DNA of 64,000 nucleotides from Acidimicrobiales bacterium (GCA_035316325.1 DATHJB010000212.1:1-64000); one strand, 5' to 3'. Positions 1-8,065 are shown, counted from the first letter of the stretch. The notes: a model not told the origin generated them from the letters alone. Made by a program: numbers and translations.

Positions 1-144
1 CCGGTCCCCCCGGTCGTGATCCCGCCGATCCCGCCGGTGCCTCCGGTTCCGCCGGTCCCGCCGATGCCGCCGTGCCCTCCGGCACCCCCGGCACCGCCGT
101 GCCCGCCGGCTCCCTGCCCCCCTCCGATGCCGCCCTGCGTCTGA
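1..144 (+). CDS. C-terminal end of a proline-rich protein (5' end outside window)
   Basis: The frame is open from base 1 to a TGA at 142-144 and encodes 47 residues, mostly Pro-Pro-X triplets with Val, Ile, Met, Cys and Ala, ending PPCV. The codons are strongly biased, and a textbook intrinsic terminator starts 16 nt after the stop, which supports a real gene end. A low-complexity Pro/Cys tail of this kind is typical of extracellular or cell-wall-spanning proteins, and the following genes are also surface proteins. Nothing of the catalytic or structural part lies in the window, so no function can be given. Confidence 0.55.
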   Translation, partial: PVPPVVIPPIPPVPPVPPVPPMPPCPPAPPAPPCPPAPCPPPMPPCV

Positions 145-159
145 CGAGGTAGCAGTCCC

Positions 160-203
160 GCGGCGTCCCGGGTGGCTTCGGCTGCCCGGGACGCCGCATT
201 TTT
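160..203 (+). terminator. Intrinsic terminator, 13-bp perfect stem plus U-tract
   Basis: GCGGCGTCCCGGG at 160-172 pairs perfectly with CCCGGGACGCCGC at 185-197 across a 12-nt loop containing TTCG. It is followed directly by ATTTTT (198-203). This is the clearest rho-independent terminator in the window. It closes the proline-rich gene ending at 144 and separates it from the gene starting at 233. Confidence 0.9.
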
Positions 204-232
204 CGCCCCCGACCCACCCAGGAGATCTCCCC

Positions 233-709
233 ATGTCGTCACGTCTCGCCCGCGGCGCGATCGTCGCCCTGCTCCTCTCCGAGGTGCTCGCCCTCACCGG
301 CGGCGCTGCGCTCGCCGCACCCCGCCCCGATGCCGCCGACACCACCGCGACCAGTGCCGACGCCGTCGGCTCGGAGGCCCACGAGGGCTCCGGCGTCCTC
401 GTCGTGGAGGGCCGCCATCCCACCGGTCCGACCGACGTCCACTTCGTGGTCCGCCTCACCTGGAGCGGCGACGGCCACCCGGCCGACCCGGCCACCACGG
501 CCCTGACCGCGTCGATCCTCGGCCCCCAGGGCCCGCTGCCTCCGGTCGTCCTGACCCCCTGGGACGCCGACGGCCGCTACGCCGGCACCGTGTCGTTCCC
601 CTCGCCGGGCATGTGGACCGTCCGCTTCTCGGCCCCCAACCCGGCCATCCAGTTCGACAGCCTCGAGCTCGTCCCTCCCGCCGTGCCCCCGGCGCTGCCG
701 TTCGCCTGA
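233..709 (+). CDS. Secreted CopC/FixH-like beta-sandwich protein
   Basis: 158 aa. The ATG at 233 follows an AGGAG-type ribosome site at about 220-226. Residues 1-28 form a Sec signal peptide (MSSRLARG, hydrophobic core, cleavage after GGAALA). The mature part is about 130 aa, rich in beta-strand residues, with the pattern VHFVVRLTW...DGRYAGTVSFPSPGMWTVRF. The last motif is typical of FixH/YtkA/CopC-like immunoglobulin-type folds, where a strand pair ends in 'G.W.V.'. Family assignment is by pattern only. The gene lies between an upstream terminator and a 51-bp palindrome shared with the convergent protease gene. It is probably monocistronic and extracytoplasmic. Confidence 0.72.
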   Translation: MSSRLARGAIVALLLSEVLALTGGAALAAPRPDAADTTATSADAVGSEAHEGSGVLVVEGRHPTGPTDVHFVVRLTWSGDGHPADPATTALTASILGPQGPLPPVVLTPWDADGRYAGTVSFPSPGMWTVRFSAPNPAIQFDSLELVPPAVPPALPFA

Positions 710-720
710 CCCCCCGACCA

Positions 721-771
721 CGAAACTTCGACAGAGATGGTCGCTATGTCGCCATCTCTGTCGAAGTTTCG
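721..771. repeat. 51-bp palindromic repeat, copy 1 (perfect 20-bp stem)
   Basis: The left arm CGAAACTTCGACAGAGATGG (721-740) is the exact reverse complement of the right arm (752-771), around the 11-nt centre TCGCTATGTCG. Two diverged copies of the same length lie at 12558-12608 and 22926-22976. All three sit between convergent genes. Here the element lies 11 nt past the stop of the + gene and contains the stop codon of the - strand protease, so it supplies that protein's last residues. A bidirectional terminator or a REP/MITE-type element are the plausible roles. Confidence 0.85.
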
Positions 772-1937
772 GGTGGGCGGGTGGTCGTGGTGGTCGGCGG
801 AGGGGGCTCGGGCTCGTTGCAGCTGGTGATCTCGGCCGTCGCCTCGGCCTCGCAGCGGTCCCTTCCGGCCCCTCCGAGCAGGCGGTTCCCGCCCGACATG
901 TCGGTGAGCGAGTCCTCGCCGGCGTCGCCCGACAGCACGTCGTCGGCGGCCCCGCCGTCGAGGGTGTCGTCGCCCGGCCCGCCGTAGAGCCGGTCGGCGC
1001 CGTAGCCGCCGCGGATGGCGTCGTTCCCATCCTCGCCGCAGATCAGGTCGTCACCCCCGCCCCCGTTGATCACGTCGTCGCCGGGGGTGCCCATGATCAC
1101 GTCGTTGCCCGGCGTGCCGGTGAGCGGGCCCGCGCCGGGTCGCATCACCAGCGTGGCCCGGCGGGTGTCGCACCGCGGCGGCGGGGGCGGCACGGCGAAG
1201 ACCTCCGCCATCAGGTCGTACAGCGCCCGGTCGTTCTCCCGCAGCCAGGCCCGCCGGTAGGTCGGCCCGCGAGCGGCCTCGAACCACGAGGTCACGCCCT
1301 CGGCGAAGTACTCCCGCCGGGTCGAGGCCGAGTAGGTCGGGTTGTCGCCCACCATGCCGGTGGGGAACCGCGCACCGGCCGCATCGTAAGCGCTGTCGAG
1401 CATCTGGGACTGGGTCGGCGTGAGGCTGCACTCGATGCCGTGGCCCACCTCGTGCACCAGGATCTTGCCCACGTCGCTGCCGCCCTGGGGGCTCGGGACC
1501 AGCAGCTCCTCGCCGAGGGCGATCTCGAGCGGCCCGTCGATGCAGGACGGCGGGCCGAGGCCGCGGAGGGTGTCGTAGGTGCGGGTCTCGGTGTAGCCGT
1601 CGAAGGGGTTCGGGTCGGGGAGCCGGGCGCCCCTCAGGTTCGACCAGGGCGGCAGGTCGGTCAGCCGCCAGTCCTCGGGGATGACGTGGATGCGGATCTC
1701 CGTGTCGGCCATCCGCAGCCCATTGACCGGGTTGACCAGGTCGAGCACCTCGTCGAGCCGGGAGTTGACCGCCGGCAGCGCGGCCGGGTCGGGCTCGTAG
1801 AGCCACACGCTGCGGGGGATCGGGGCCGAGGCCACGGGCGGGGTCGTCGCGACGCTCGCCGAGGGGAGCAGCGCCTGGCCCACGAGCGCGACGACCAGGC
1901 AGGCGGGGCGGGCAACTGCTGGTCGGGCCAGGAACAC
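744..1937 (-). CDS. Secreted zinc metalloprotease with C-terminal RTX calcium-binding repeats
   Basis: 397 aa from a GTG start at 1937. There is an N-terminal signal peptide (about residues 1-30). The catalytic zinc motif HEVGH is at 162-166, with a second conserved segment YFAEGVTSWF at 210-219 whose Glu213 could be the third ligand of a gluzincin-type site. Residues 275-365 contain repeated GGxGxDxLxG/GTPGDDVI nonapeptides that bind calcium in RTX proteins. A Pro/Thr-rich tail follows, and its last eight residues (ETSTEMAT) are encoded by the palindromic repeat. The HExxH-plus-RTX arrangement recalls serralysin-type secreted proteases, but the core sequence is not a serralysin. It is divergent from the chaplin-like gene at 2038. 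Substrate unknown. Confidence 0.8.
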   Translation of the reverse strand: MFLARPAVARPACLVVALVGQALLPSASVATTPPVASAPIPRSVWLYEPDPAALPAVNSRLDEVLDLVNPVNGLRMADTEIRIHVIPEDWRLTDLPPWSNLRGARLPDPNPFDGYTETRTYDTLRGLGPPSCIDGPLEIALGEELLVPSPQGGSDVGKILVHEVGHGIECSLTPTQSQMLDSAYDAAGARFPTGMVGDNPTYSASTRREYFAEGVTSWFEAARGPTYRRAWLRENDRALYDLMAEVFAVPPPPPRCDTRRATLVMRPGAGPLTGTPGNDVIMGTPGDDVINGGGGDDLICGEDGNDAIRGGYGADRLYGGPGDDTLDGGAADDVLSGDAGEDSLTDMSGGNRLLGGAGRDRCEAEATAEITSCNEPEPPPPTTTTTRPPETSTEMAT

Positions 1938-2037
1938 CCGGATGCAGTACCCGGGGATGCACCCTCGCTACCACTCTCGGTACTAAGGTGCCCGCTCTGG
2001 GTGGTCCGGTACGACTCATCCTTAGCTAGGAGTCAGA

Positions 2038-2691
2038 GTGCACATCTTGGTCGAGAAGCTGGCAAGGACAGCGCTTCTTGCGGCAGGGCTGCTGCTGGTC
2101 GTCGGCGTAGCTCCTGCCCAGGCCCAGGACGCTCCGTCCGGGTCGTCGAGTGACGGCGTGCTCGCGGGGAACGTGGTGAACGTCGACCTCGACGTGCCCG
2201 TCACGATCTGCGGGCTGCTCAGCGCCCTGTTCGGCACCGGCGTCAACGGCTGCACCACGCTGCCCATCTCCATCGGCAGCGACGCCGCCGGTTCCGGGGC
2301 GCAGGGCGACGGCGTGGTGTCGGGCAACGCGTTGACCCTCGACGCCGACATCCCCATCAGCCTCGGTGGCCCGGGGGCCACAACGTGCCAGCCGAACTGC
2401 GCGCCGACCACCTGCTGCGTCCCGCCGACCACGTGCTGCGTCCCCCCGACCACCTGCTACTGCACCACCACGTCGACGTCCACATCGACGACCACCTCGT
2501 CGTCCACCACCAGCTCCTCCACGTCGACGCCGAGCAGCTCGGTGCCGCCGAGCACCGCCCCTCCCAGCGTGCGGCACCTCCCGGTCACCGGTGGCGACCT
2601 GGGGCACCAGCTGCCGATCGGTGCCGGGCTCGTCGGCGCCGGTGCGCTGTTCGTGTGGGTGTCGCGCCGCCGGATGGCCCGGATCGACTGA
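2038..2691 (+). CDS. Chaplin-like cell-wall protein with LPVTG sortase anchor
   Basis: 217 aa from a GTG at 2038, with AGGAG at 2028-2032. The signal peptide is residues 1-29. Two chaplin-like segments follow: DGVLAGNVVNVDLDVPVTIC near residue 39, with the hydrophobic GLLSALFGTG part and a Cys pair, and DGVVSGNALTLDADIPISLG near residue 91. Next come three tandem 21-bp repeats encoding PTTCCVP, a Thr/Ser-rich stalk, LPVTG near residue 190, a transmembrane helix and a RRR tail. Chaplins coat actinobacterial cell walls and aerial structures, and the long forms are sortase-anchored exactly like this. A chaplin family member or a convergent Cys-rich surface protein are both possible. Confidence 0.75.
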   Translation: MHILVEKLARTALLAAGLLLVVGVAPAQAQDAPSGSSSDGVLAGNVVNVDLDVPVTICGLLSALFGTGVNGCTTLPISIGSDAAGSGAQGDGVVSGNALTLDADIPISLGGPGATTCQPNCAPTTCCVPPTTCCVPPTTCYCTTTSTSTSTTTSSSTTSSSTSTPSSSVPPSTAPPSVRHLPVTGGDLGHQLPIGAGLVGAGALFVWVSRRRMARID

Positions 2692-2735
2692 CCAGCGCGG
2701 GCGGCACGCGCGGTCCAAATTGAACGAACGTACAA

Positions 2736-2759
2736 GTTCCTGGACAGTTAGCCAGGAAC
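2736..2759. promoter_or_regulatory. Inverted repeat upstream of the ATP-grasp gene
   Basis: GTTCCTGG (2736-2743) and CCAGGAAC (2752-2759) form a perfect 8-bp inverted repeat around an 8-nt spacer. It lies 45 nt after the chaplin-like gene and 36 nt before the ATP-grasp start at 2796. A nearby GAAC-N6-GTTC pair (2726-2739) overlaps its left arm. No T-tract follows. Position favours an operator for the two-gene ATP-grasp unit; a weak terminator is the alternative. Confidence 0.5.
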
Positions 2760-2795
2760 GCCGATACGCTGCGCGTGCTGACAGAGGGGGTCGGG

Positions 2796-4079
2796 ATGCA
2801 CGCGGGAGTGCTACGGCTGGGAACGTTCGACGCAGAGCAGGTCTGGCGACCTGACGACCTCGTCGACCTGCCCGGCATCGTCGATCCGCACGCCGCCGAC
2901 GTGGTGCGGGCCATGGACGAGGCGCTCGCCGTGCTGTGCTCACCCGACGACGTTCTGGTCACCAACGAGCGCCTGCCCCAGCGGTTCCGGGGCACGCTGG
3001 CCGCTGCCGGCTTCGTGTCCGGGCACACCTCGCCGTGCTGCTCGGGGCAGACGGTCGAGGCCCGCCTGCTGGCCCACGATTCGCAGCTGGCGCTCCTGCC
3101 CCGCCAGGTGGAGCCCTACGCCTGGCTGCCGGAGACCATCGAGCTGGCCCGGCGCCTCGGCTCGCCCCTGGGACCGCCGCCCGCCGCCGCCGCCGTGCGC
3201 ACGGTCAACTCCAAGACCTGGTCGAACGGGCTGGTCACCGAGCTGGGGCTCGCCGGGGCCGGCGTGGTGGCCCGCTCGGCGGCCGAGCTGCAGGCCGCGG
3301 TGACCGCTCTCGGGTCGGGGACCGTGGTGGTCAAGGACCCGTTCGGCGTGTCCGGGCGGGGCTGCGTACCGGTGGCGTCGCCGCGGGTGCTGAGCGCGAT
3401 CGCCCGCGCCGTGGCCCGGCAGGAGGCCGACGGTCGACGGGTCGAGCTGCTCGTCCAGCCGTGGCTGCCGAAGCAGGCCGACGTGTCGGCCCACTTCGAC
3501 CTCGCCCCGGACGGCACGATGACCTGGCGCGGTCACGTGGAGGCCCGGGCCGGCACCCGCTTCGGCTACAGCGGCTCCCGACCCGCACCCGCGGCGCTGG
3601 TCCGGCACCTGGCCGGCCACGGGCACCGCGAGACGATGGGCGCGGTCGGCGAGCGGCTGGCGGCGGCGGGCTACCACGGTCCGGTCTGTGTCGACGCGCT
3701 CGTCCTCGAGGACGGCCGGCTGGTGCCGCTGCTGGAGATCAACGCCCGGCTCTCGATGGGCCGCCTGTGCCTCGACCTCGACCGCCGCGTGCAGGTCGAC
3801 GGCCTGCGGGCGGCCATCGCCGTGCGCGAGGTGGAGGTGCCCGACGACCACGACCACTCCCGCCTCGCCGACGCCCTGGAGCGGGCCGACTGCCTGGTCC
3901 GCCAGGGCACCCCGGGGATCCTGCCGCTGACCGCCAGCACGGTGCGCCCGCCTCGCGGCCGGTTCGTGTACGCCGTGGTCGCCAGCTCCGACGCTCACGC
4001 CGCCGGGCTCGAGCATCTGCTCGACGGCTGCCTCGCCGACCTCGGGCTTGCCCAGGTCGGCGGTGTCCGCGCCGCCTGA
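2796..4079 (+). CDS. ATP-grasp domain ligase
   Basis: 427 aa. The ATG at 2796 is chosen because GAGGGGG (2784-2790) lies 5 nt before it; an in-frame GTG at 2775 lacks such a site. The central part shows ATP-grasp features: a lysine in a beta strand (VVVKDPFGVSGRG, the nucleotide loop), LLVQPWLPK, and the metal-binding strand VPLLEINARLSMGR near the C-terminus. These enzymes form acyl-phosphate intermediates and ligate a carboxylate to an amine or thiol. The downstream gene is a free-standing condensation domain 29 nt away on the same strand, so both probably act on one amide or ester product. Substrates cannot be read from the sequence. Confidence 0.8.
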   Translation: MHAGVLRLGTFDAEQVWRPDDLVDLPGIVDPHAADVVRAMDEALAVLCSPDDVLVTNERLPQRFRGTLAAAGFVSGHTSPCCSGQTVEARLLAHDSQLALLPRQVEPYAWLPETIELARRLGSPLGPPPAAAAVRTVNSKTWSNGLVTELGLAGAGVVARSAAELQAAVTALGSGTVVVKDPFGVSGRGCVPVASPRVLSAIARAVARQEADGRRVELLVQPWLPKQADVSAHFDLAPDGTMTWRGHVEARAGTRFGYSGSRPAPAALVRHLAGHGHRETMGAVGERLAAAGYHGPVCVDALVLEDGRLVPLLEINARLSMGRLCLDLDRRVQVDGLRAAIAVREVEVPDDHDHSRLADALERADCLVRQGTPGILPLTASTVRPPRGRFVYAVVASSDAHAAGLEHLLDGCLADLGLAQVGGVRAA

Positions 4080-4108
4080 CGTCGCCGCCTGTGGCAGCTT
4101 GGGGCGCC

Positions 4109-5386
4109 ATGGAGCGCTGGCCCGCCTCGGTCTTCCAGCGGTCGTTGGTGCAGCTGGACGGCCTCATGCCCGGGGTGATGACCCACCCGACGGAGACCAC
4201 GAGCGTCACCGTGCGCGTGCGGGGCCCGCTCGACGTCGACGTGCTCGACCGCGCCTACGCCGAGCTGGTCGACCGGCACGAGCTGCTGCGCACCCGCCTC
4301 GTGGCGGACGGCGACGAGGTGTGGCAGGAGGTGCTCCCGACGGGTGAGGCCCGGCTCGAGCGCCTGGTGGCGGGCGACGAGCGCCCGGTCGCCGGGGGGC
4401 CGAGCTGGCCGATCCCCGTGGACGAGCCGCCGCTGGTGCGCGGGGGAGTGGTGCGGGTGGACGACGCCGAGCACCTCGTCGGGCTCACCCTGCACCACGC
4501 GGTCGCCGACCAGTCGTCGGCGGCGCTGGCGATGCGCGATCTGGCCGCCGTCTACACGGCCCGGCGGCGGGGCGAGGGGCCACCGCCCGTCCCGCTGCAG
4601 CACGGCGCCTACGCCGTCTGGCAGCGCAAGCGGCTGGCGGAACGGGCCGACCACGACCATCGGGGCTGGGCCACGGCGCTGGACGGCCTGGTGCCGCCGA
4701 CCTACCGCCGGGCGCTACCGTTCGAGCCCGGTCGCCCGCCGTCGGGCCGGCAGCTGAGCCGGCCGCTGCTCGACGCCGAGGAGCTCGCGGCGCTGGCCGC
4801 CTGGGCCGAGCGGTCCCAGGGCACGACGTTCGCGGCGCTGCTGGCGGCCTACGCCCGCACCCTTGCGTCGACCACCGACGCCCGCGACCTACCGGTCATG
4901 TCGGCGTTCGAGCAGCGGGACCACCCGGCGATCCGCAACCTGCCCGGGCCCTTCCTCTACGCGACCCTGCTGCGGATCGGCGTGGTCGACGGCGAGCCGT
5001 CGCCGGCGCTGGTGACCCGGGTGCGCGACGTGGTCGCCGCCGCCTACTCGCGGGCGCAGGTCACGGTGCAGGACCTGGCGACGCTCGCCCCGGCCCTCGT
5101 GCCGGGCGTGCTCGGCGTCGAGCCGTCGTGGTTCCGGGTGTTCCTCTACCTGCCGTGCGAGGCGATCACCTCGGCGTTCCGCTTCGGCGACGCCGTGGGC
5201 CGGGTGGCGGCGAACGAGGGGAGGAACACGCAGTCGCTGGCCTACGGGGCCCACCTCGGCGTGCACCACGACCCCCAGGGCGGCCTCGTCGCCCGCCTCG
5301 CCTACGACGGCACCGACTTCGACCAGCCAGCGGCCGACGCCCTCCTCGCTACCTTCGCCGCCGAGGTGCGCCGCCTGCTCGGCTGA
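4109..5386 (+). CDS. Free-standing condensation-domain protein
   Basis: 425 aa from the ATG at 4109 (an in-frame GTG at 4091 is also possible). The active-site motif of the NRPS condensation/acyltransferase superfamily is clear: TLHHAVADQSS (HHxxxDQ, near residue 130). An N-terminal ELVDRHELLRTRL segment is typical of the first half of C domains. No adenylation or carrier domain accompanies it. Stand-alone members transfer acyl or aminoacyl groups from carrier proteins or CoA to alcohols or amines. Together with the ATP-grasp gene upstream it forms a minimal two-gene biosynthetic unit. The stop codon lies in a 14-bp palindrome shared with the convergent gene. Confidence 0.8.
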   Translation: MERWPASVFQRSLVQLDGLMPGVMTHPTETTSVTVRVRGPLDVDVLDRAYAELVDRHELLRTRLVADGDEVWQEVLPTGEARLERLVAGDERPVAGGPSWPIPVDEPPLVRGGVVRVDDAEHLVGLTLHHAVADQSSAALAMRDLAAVYTARRRGEGPPPVPLQHGAYAVWQRKRLAERADHDHRGWATALDGLVPPTYRRALPFEPGRPPSGRQLSRPLLDAEELAALAAWAERSQGTTFAALLAAYARTLASTTDARDLPVMSAFEQRDHPAIRNLPGPFLYATLLRIGVVDGEPSPALVTRVRDVVAAAYSRAQVTVQDLATLAPALVPGVLGVEPSWFRVFLYLPCEAITSAFRFGDAVGRVAANEGRNTQSLAYGAHLGVHHDPQGGLVARLAYDGTDFDQPAADALLATFAAEVRRLLG

Positions 5387-5393
5387 TCAGCCG
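5380..5393. other. 14-bp perfect palindrome over the stop codon between convergent genes
   Basis: CGGCTGATCAGCCG is self-complementary and spans the TGA of the condensation-domain gene. Only 8 nt separate the two convergent stops. It could act as a short bidirectional terminator at RNA level with a minimal loop, but no T-run follows on either strand. Confidence 0.3.
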
Positions 5394-5394
5394 A

Positions 5395-7026
5395 TCACCT
5401 GATCCCCAGTTCCGCCAGGTTCGGCTGCGACGGGTGGCGGTCGCCGGCGGGGCCGGTCGCGAAGTCGGTGACGACGTTGGCGACCATCTGGCGGAGCTGG
5501 CACTCCCAGCGGGCCGGGGTCAGGTCCGCGGGCGCGCACAGCGGGCCGAGCCGGGGCTCGAAGCCCAGCGTGCCGGTGTTGAGCACCCCGGCCCCGCCGG
5601 GTGCCGTGTAGTACGCCATGTCGGAGTGGCTGGCCTCGCCCCGGCACGTGAGCGGCGAGTGGGCGAGCACCTGGATGCCCGGCGGCGTCGGGGCCGAGGG
5701 CGTCACCCGGTCGTACTCCTCCCGCACCACGTCGGGCCAGTGCTGGCCGGAGGTCACGTTGGTGCCCTCGAACATCCACGCCGCGGCGTCGACGATCACC
5801 ATGTCGGCCCGCATCCCACCCTCGTTGCACTCGTAGTAGGTGCCGGTGAGGGAGCTCTCCGGCCGGGCGGCGGGCCCCTCCCGCCAGCTGGTGGTCACCC
5901 GGTCGGGGTCGACGCCGTTCAGCGGGTCGGCGTCGGCCGAGCGGTAGTTCACCTGGTGGCGGTAGGGGCCGATCAGCGACGGCTCCAGCCGGATGCGCCG
6001 GTACACGGCGTTGGCGCCGAGGAACACGATGTTGACGCCCGCGTCGCGGGCCGCCTCCAGCCCGTCGCGCATCTCCAGCGAGTAGTACTCGTCGTGGACG
6101 CCGGAGACGATCACCTTGTGGTCGCGCATCAGCTCGGGCCGGGCGTGCTGGTCGACGTTGGTGGTGTAGCTCACGTCGAGCCCCAGCGACTCGACCATCA
6201 CCCCCACGTTGTAGCTGTCGCCGAGGATGCCCGACATGGCCCAACCGGTGTCCATGGGCCGGTCGAAGCTCACCACGGTCGAGCGCCCGCCGTCGCCCCC
6301 GTAGAGGCTGTGGCCGCCCCAGCGGTTGTAGGCCTGCAGGGTGGTGACGTCGCTGATCACCAGCACGTCGCTCCGGCTGCGGTCGTCGCGCACCACGAAG
6401 GGCACGAACGACGCCGACCCGGTGGTCGGGACGAGCTTGAACAGGTACTGGCCGCCGAGCCAGTCGTCGCCCACCGCGACGCTCAGCGACGGCGCCCAGT
6501 TGCTGCAGTCGACCATCTTGCTGGCGGCCACGACCTCGCAGTCGGGCTGGTCACGGCCGGGGATCGGGGGAGACTGCCACACCTGCCGGGCGCCGGCCCC
6601 GCCGTAGTGGCCCAGGCGGTAGGCGGTGACGAGGAAGCTCGGGGCGCGGGTGTCGACGTAGAGCCGCACGGTGTCGCCCTGCTGGCCGCTGACCCGGTCG
6701 GTGAAGCCCTCGGCGCCGCGGGGCCGCTCGTCGCCGTCGTCGATGGGCCACTCGGGGTTGCCGGGCCGGGCGTTCTCCTCCCGGATGCGGGCGGCGCCCC
6801 GGCTCGTCTCGTCCTCGGCGTCCTCCTCGTCCGGCGCGGCAGCGGCGACGGGCGCGGGCCCGGCGGCCAGGTCCCGGAGCGGCGCCGGGCCTCCGGCCGA
6901 CGAGGTGTCGTCCTGGTCGGTCAGCCGCCACGCCCCCAGGGCGGCCAGCAGCACGAGACCGACGGCGAGGACGGTGACGGTGAGGTCGGTGGTGGGGCGC
7001 CGCGGGCGGAGGTGGGCGGGCGACAC
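5395..7026 (-). CDS. Membrane-anchored N,N-dimethylformamidase large-subunit-like protein
   Basis: 543 aa from a GTG at 7026. Residues about 14-33 form a single hydrophobic segment after a basic N-terminus (uncleaved anchor or signal). An acidic linker (residues 45-95) follows. The rest matches the layout of the C-terminal domain of DMF hydrolase beta subunits: DVLVISDVTTLQAYNRWGG, a Ser-Leu-Tyr-Gly stretch, VIVSGVHDEYYSLEMRDGLE and NIVFLGANAVYRRI. The secreted homologues in Actinomycetota have no known substrate. Amide or formamide hydrolysis is inferred from the family only. It sits alone and is convergent with the condensation-domain gene. Confidence 0.72.
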   Translation of the reverse strand: MSPAHLRPRRPTTDLTVTVLAVGLVLLAALGAWRLTDQDDTSSAGGPAPLRDLAAGPAPVAAAAPDEEDAEDETSRGAARIREENARPGNPEWPIDDGDERPRGAEGFTDRVSGQQGDTVRLYVDTRAPSFLVTAYRLGHYGGAGARQVWQSPPIPGRDQPDCEVVAASKMVDCSNWAPSLSVAVGDDWLGGQYLFKLVPTTGSASFVPFVVRDDRSRSDVLVISDVTTLQAYNRWGGHSLYGGDGGRSTVVSFDRPMDTGWAMSGILGDSYNVGVMVESLGLDVSYTTNVDQHARPELMRDHKVIVSGVHDEYYSLEMRDGLEAARDAGVNIVFLGANAVYRRIRLEPSLIGPYRHQVNYRSADADPLNGVDPDRVTTSWREGPAARPESSLTGTYYECNEGGMRADMVIVDAAAWMFEGTNVTSGQHWPDVVREEYDRVTPSAPTPPGIQVLAHSPLTCRGEASHSDMAYYTAPGGAGVLNTGTLGFEPRLGPLCAPADLTPARWECQLRQMVANVVTDFATGPAGDRHPSQPNLAELGIR

Positions 7027-7107
7027 AGGGGCTCCTGGCTGCCCGCCTCGTCTGGATCAGCCGGCCACGCTAGCCAACCCGATGTGGTCGTTCGGCCACG
7101 GAGCGCG

Positions 7108-8007
7108 TCAGATGCCGCGCGAGCGCATCGAGTAGGTGCGCCAGGGTCGGTAGCCGAGGCGACCGTAGAAGTCGACCCGCACGACCCAGTCGATCAGGCA
7201 CCGGTGGACGCCGCGGTCGACCAGCAGCCGGGTGGCCGCCGCCACCATCGCCGTGCCGATGCCGCGACCCTCCTGCTCGGGCATCACGCCGACGCAGCCG
7301 ATGGCACCGCAGCGGTCGCCCAGCAGCGGCCAGTACGGCGAGGCGGTGCGGCCCGGGCCGTCGAGCAGCAGCGACCCCAGGATCGACCCGTGACGGTCGC
7401 GGGCGATGAGCACCCCGTCGTGGGGCTCCCGGAAGTAGCGCGACCACTGGGGGAAGTGGGTGTCCTCGAAGGCGATCACGTCGGCCATCAGGCGGGGCCC
7501 GGCCGGCGCCACGTCGACGCCGTCGGGCGGCGGGTAGCCCTCCATCCGCTCGACCACGTCGGAGGCTCGGAGGTCCTGCACCAGGTCGGTGGTGCGGTCG
7601 TCCTCCGCCCAGCCCAGCCGCTCGAAGAACGCCAGCGCCGCGGTGCACGACGTCGGCACGCCCGGCCAGACGTAGTGGTCGCCGCCGCTGCCCACCCGCA
7701 CCGCGGCGAGGCCGTCCCGGCGGAAGTCGTCGAGGGCCCGCCCGACGAGCCGGGTGCCGTGGCCCCGGCGCTGCTCGGCGGGTTCCACCGCCAGGAAGGT
7801 GATGGAACCACGGGGGTCGACGGCGATCATCCCGACCAGCGATCGGTTCACCAGCAGCACGTGGCCAGCCCCCAGCCGGTCGACCGCGTCGGGCAGCACG
7901 GGCCAGTCGTCGCCCAGCGCGGACGCCCACAGCCGGGCGACCGCGGCCCGGTCGCGATGGGGGTCGAACGGTCGCAACGAGGGGCTACGCATCGACCGGG
8001 CCGCCAT
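7108..8007 (-). CDS. Tandem GNAT acetyltransferase
   Basis: 299 aa from the ATG at 8007 (MAARSMRSPSLRPFDP). Two GNAT units are visible: an N-terminal one with FLAVEPAEQRRGHGTRLV (acetyl-CoA loop R-x-x-G-x-G/A, here RRGHGT) and a C-terminal one with CVGVMPEQEGRGIGTAMV (GRGIGT) followed by FYGRLGYRPW. The duplicated GNAT layout, with FFERLGW ending the first unit, fits aminoglycoside- or peptide-type N-acetyltransferases of unknown substrate. It is divergent from the small GNAT gene at 8066, with a 58-nt shared promoter region. Confidence 0.75.
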   Translation of the reverse strand: MAARSMRSPSLRPFDPHRDRAAVARLWASALGDDWPVLPDAVDRLGAGHVLLVNRSLVGMIAVDPRGSITFLAVEPAEQRRGHGTRLVGRALDDFRRDGLAAVRVGSGGDHYVWPGVPTSCTAALAFFERLGWAEDDRTTDLVQDLRASDVVERMEGYPPPDGVDVAPAGPRLMADVIAFEDTHFPQWSRYFREPHDGVLIARDRHGSILGSLLLDGPGRTASPYWPLLGDRCGAIGCVGVMPEQEGRGIGTAMVAAATRLLVDRGVHRCLIDWVVRVDFYGRLGYRPWRTYSMRSRGI

Positions 8008-8065
8008 GGGCCCAGCCTCACATCGTTCGCTGCGAGAACGCCAACAGGCCGGTAGGTTCCCCGCC

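Noticed and set aside
2936-5386. A possible 816-residue protein ending in the condensation domain
   Set aside because: Residues before the ATG at 4109 overlap the ATP-grasp gene in another frame and are Arg/Pro/Gly shadow sequence.
5128-8055. Long open frame (975 codons, + strand) opposite the dimethylformamidase-like and GNAT genes
   Set aside because: It is the antisense shadow of GC-rich coding DNA: Val/Gly/His/Arg-rich with no motif, while both minus-strand proteins have clear domains.
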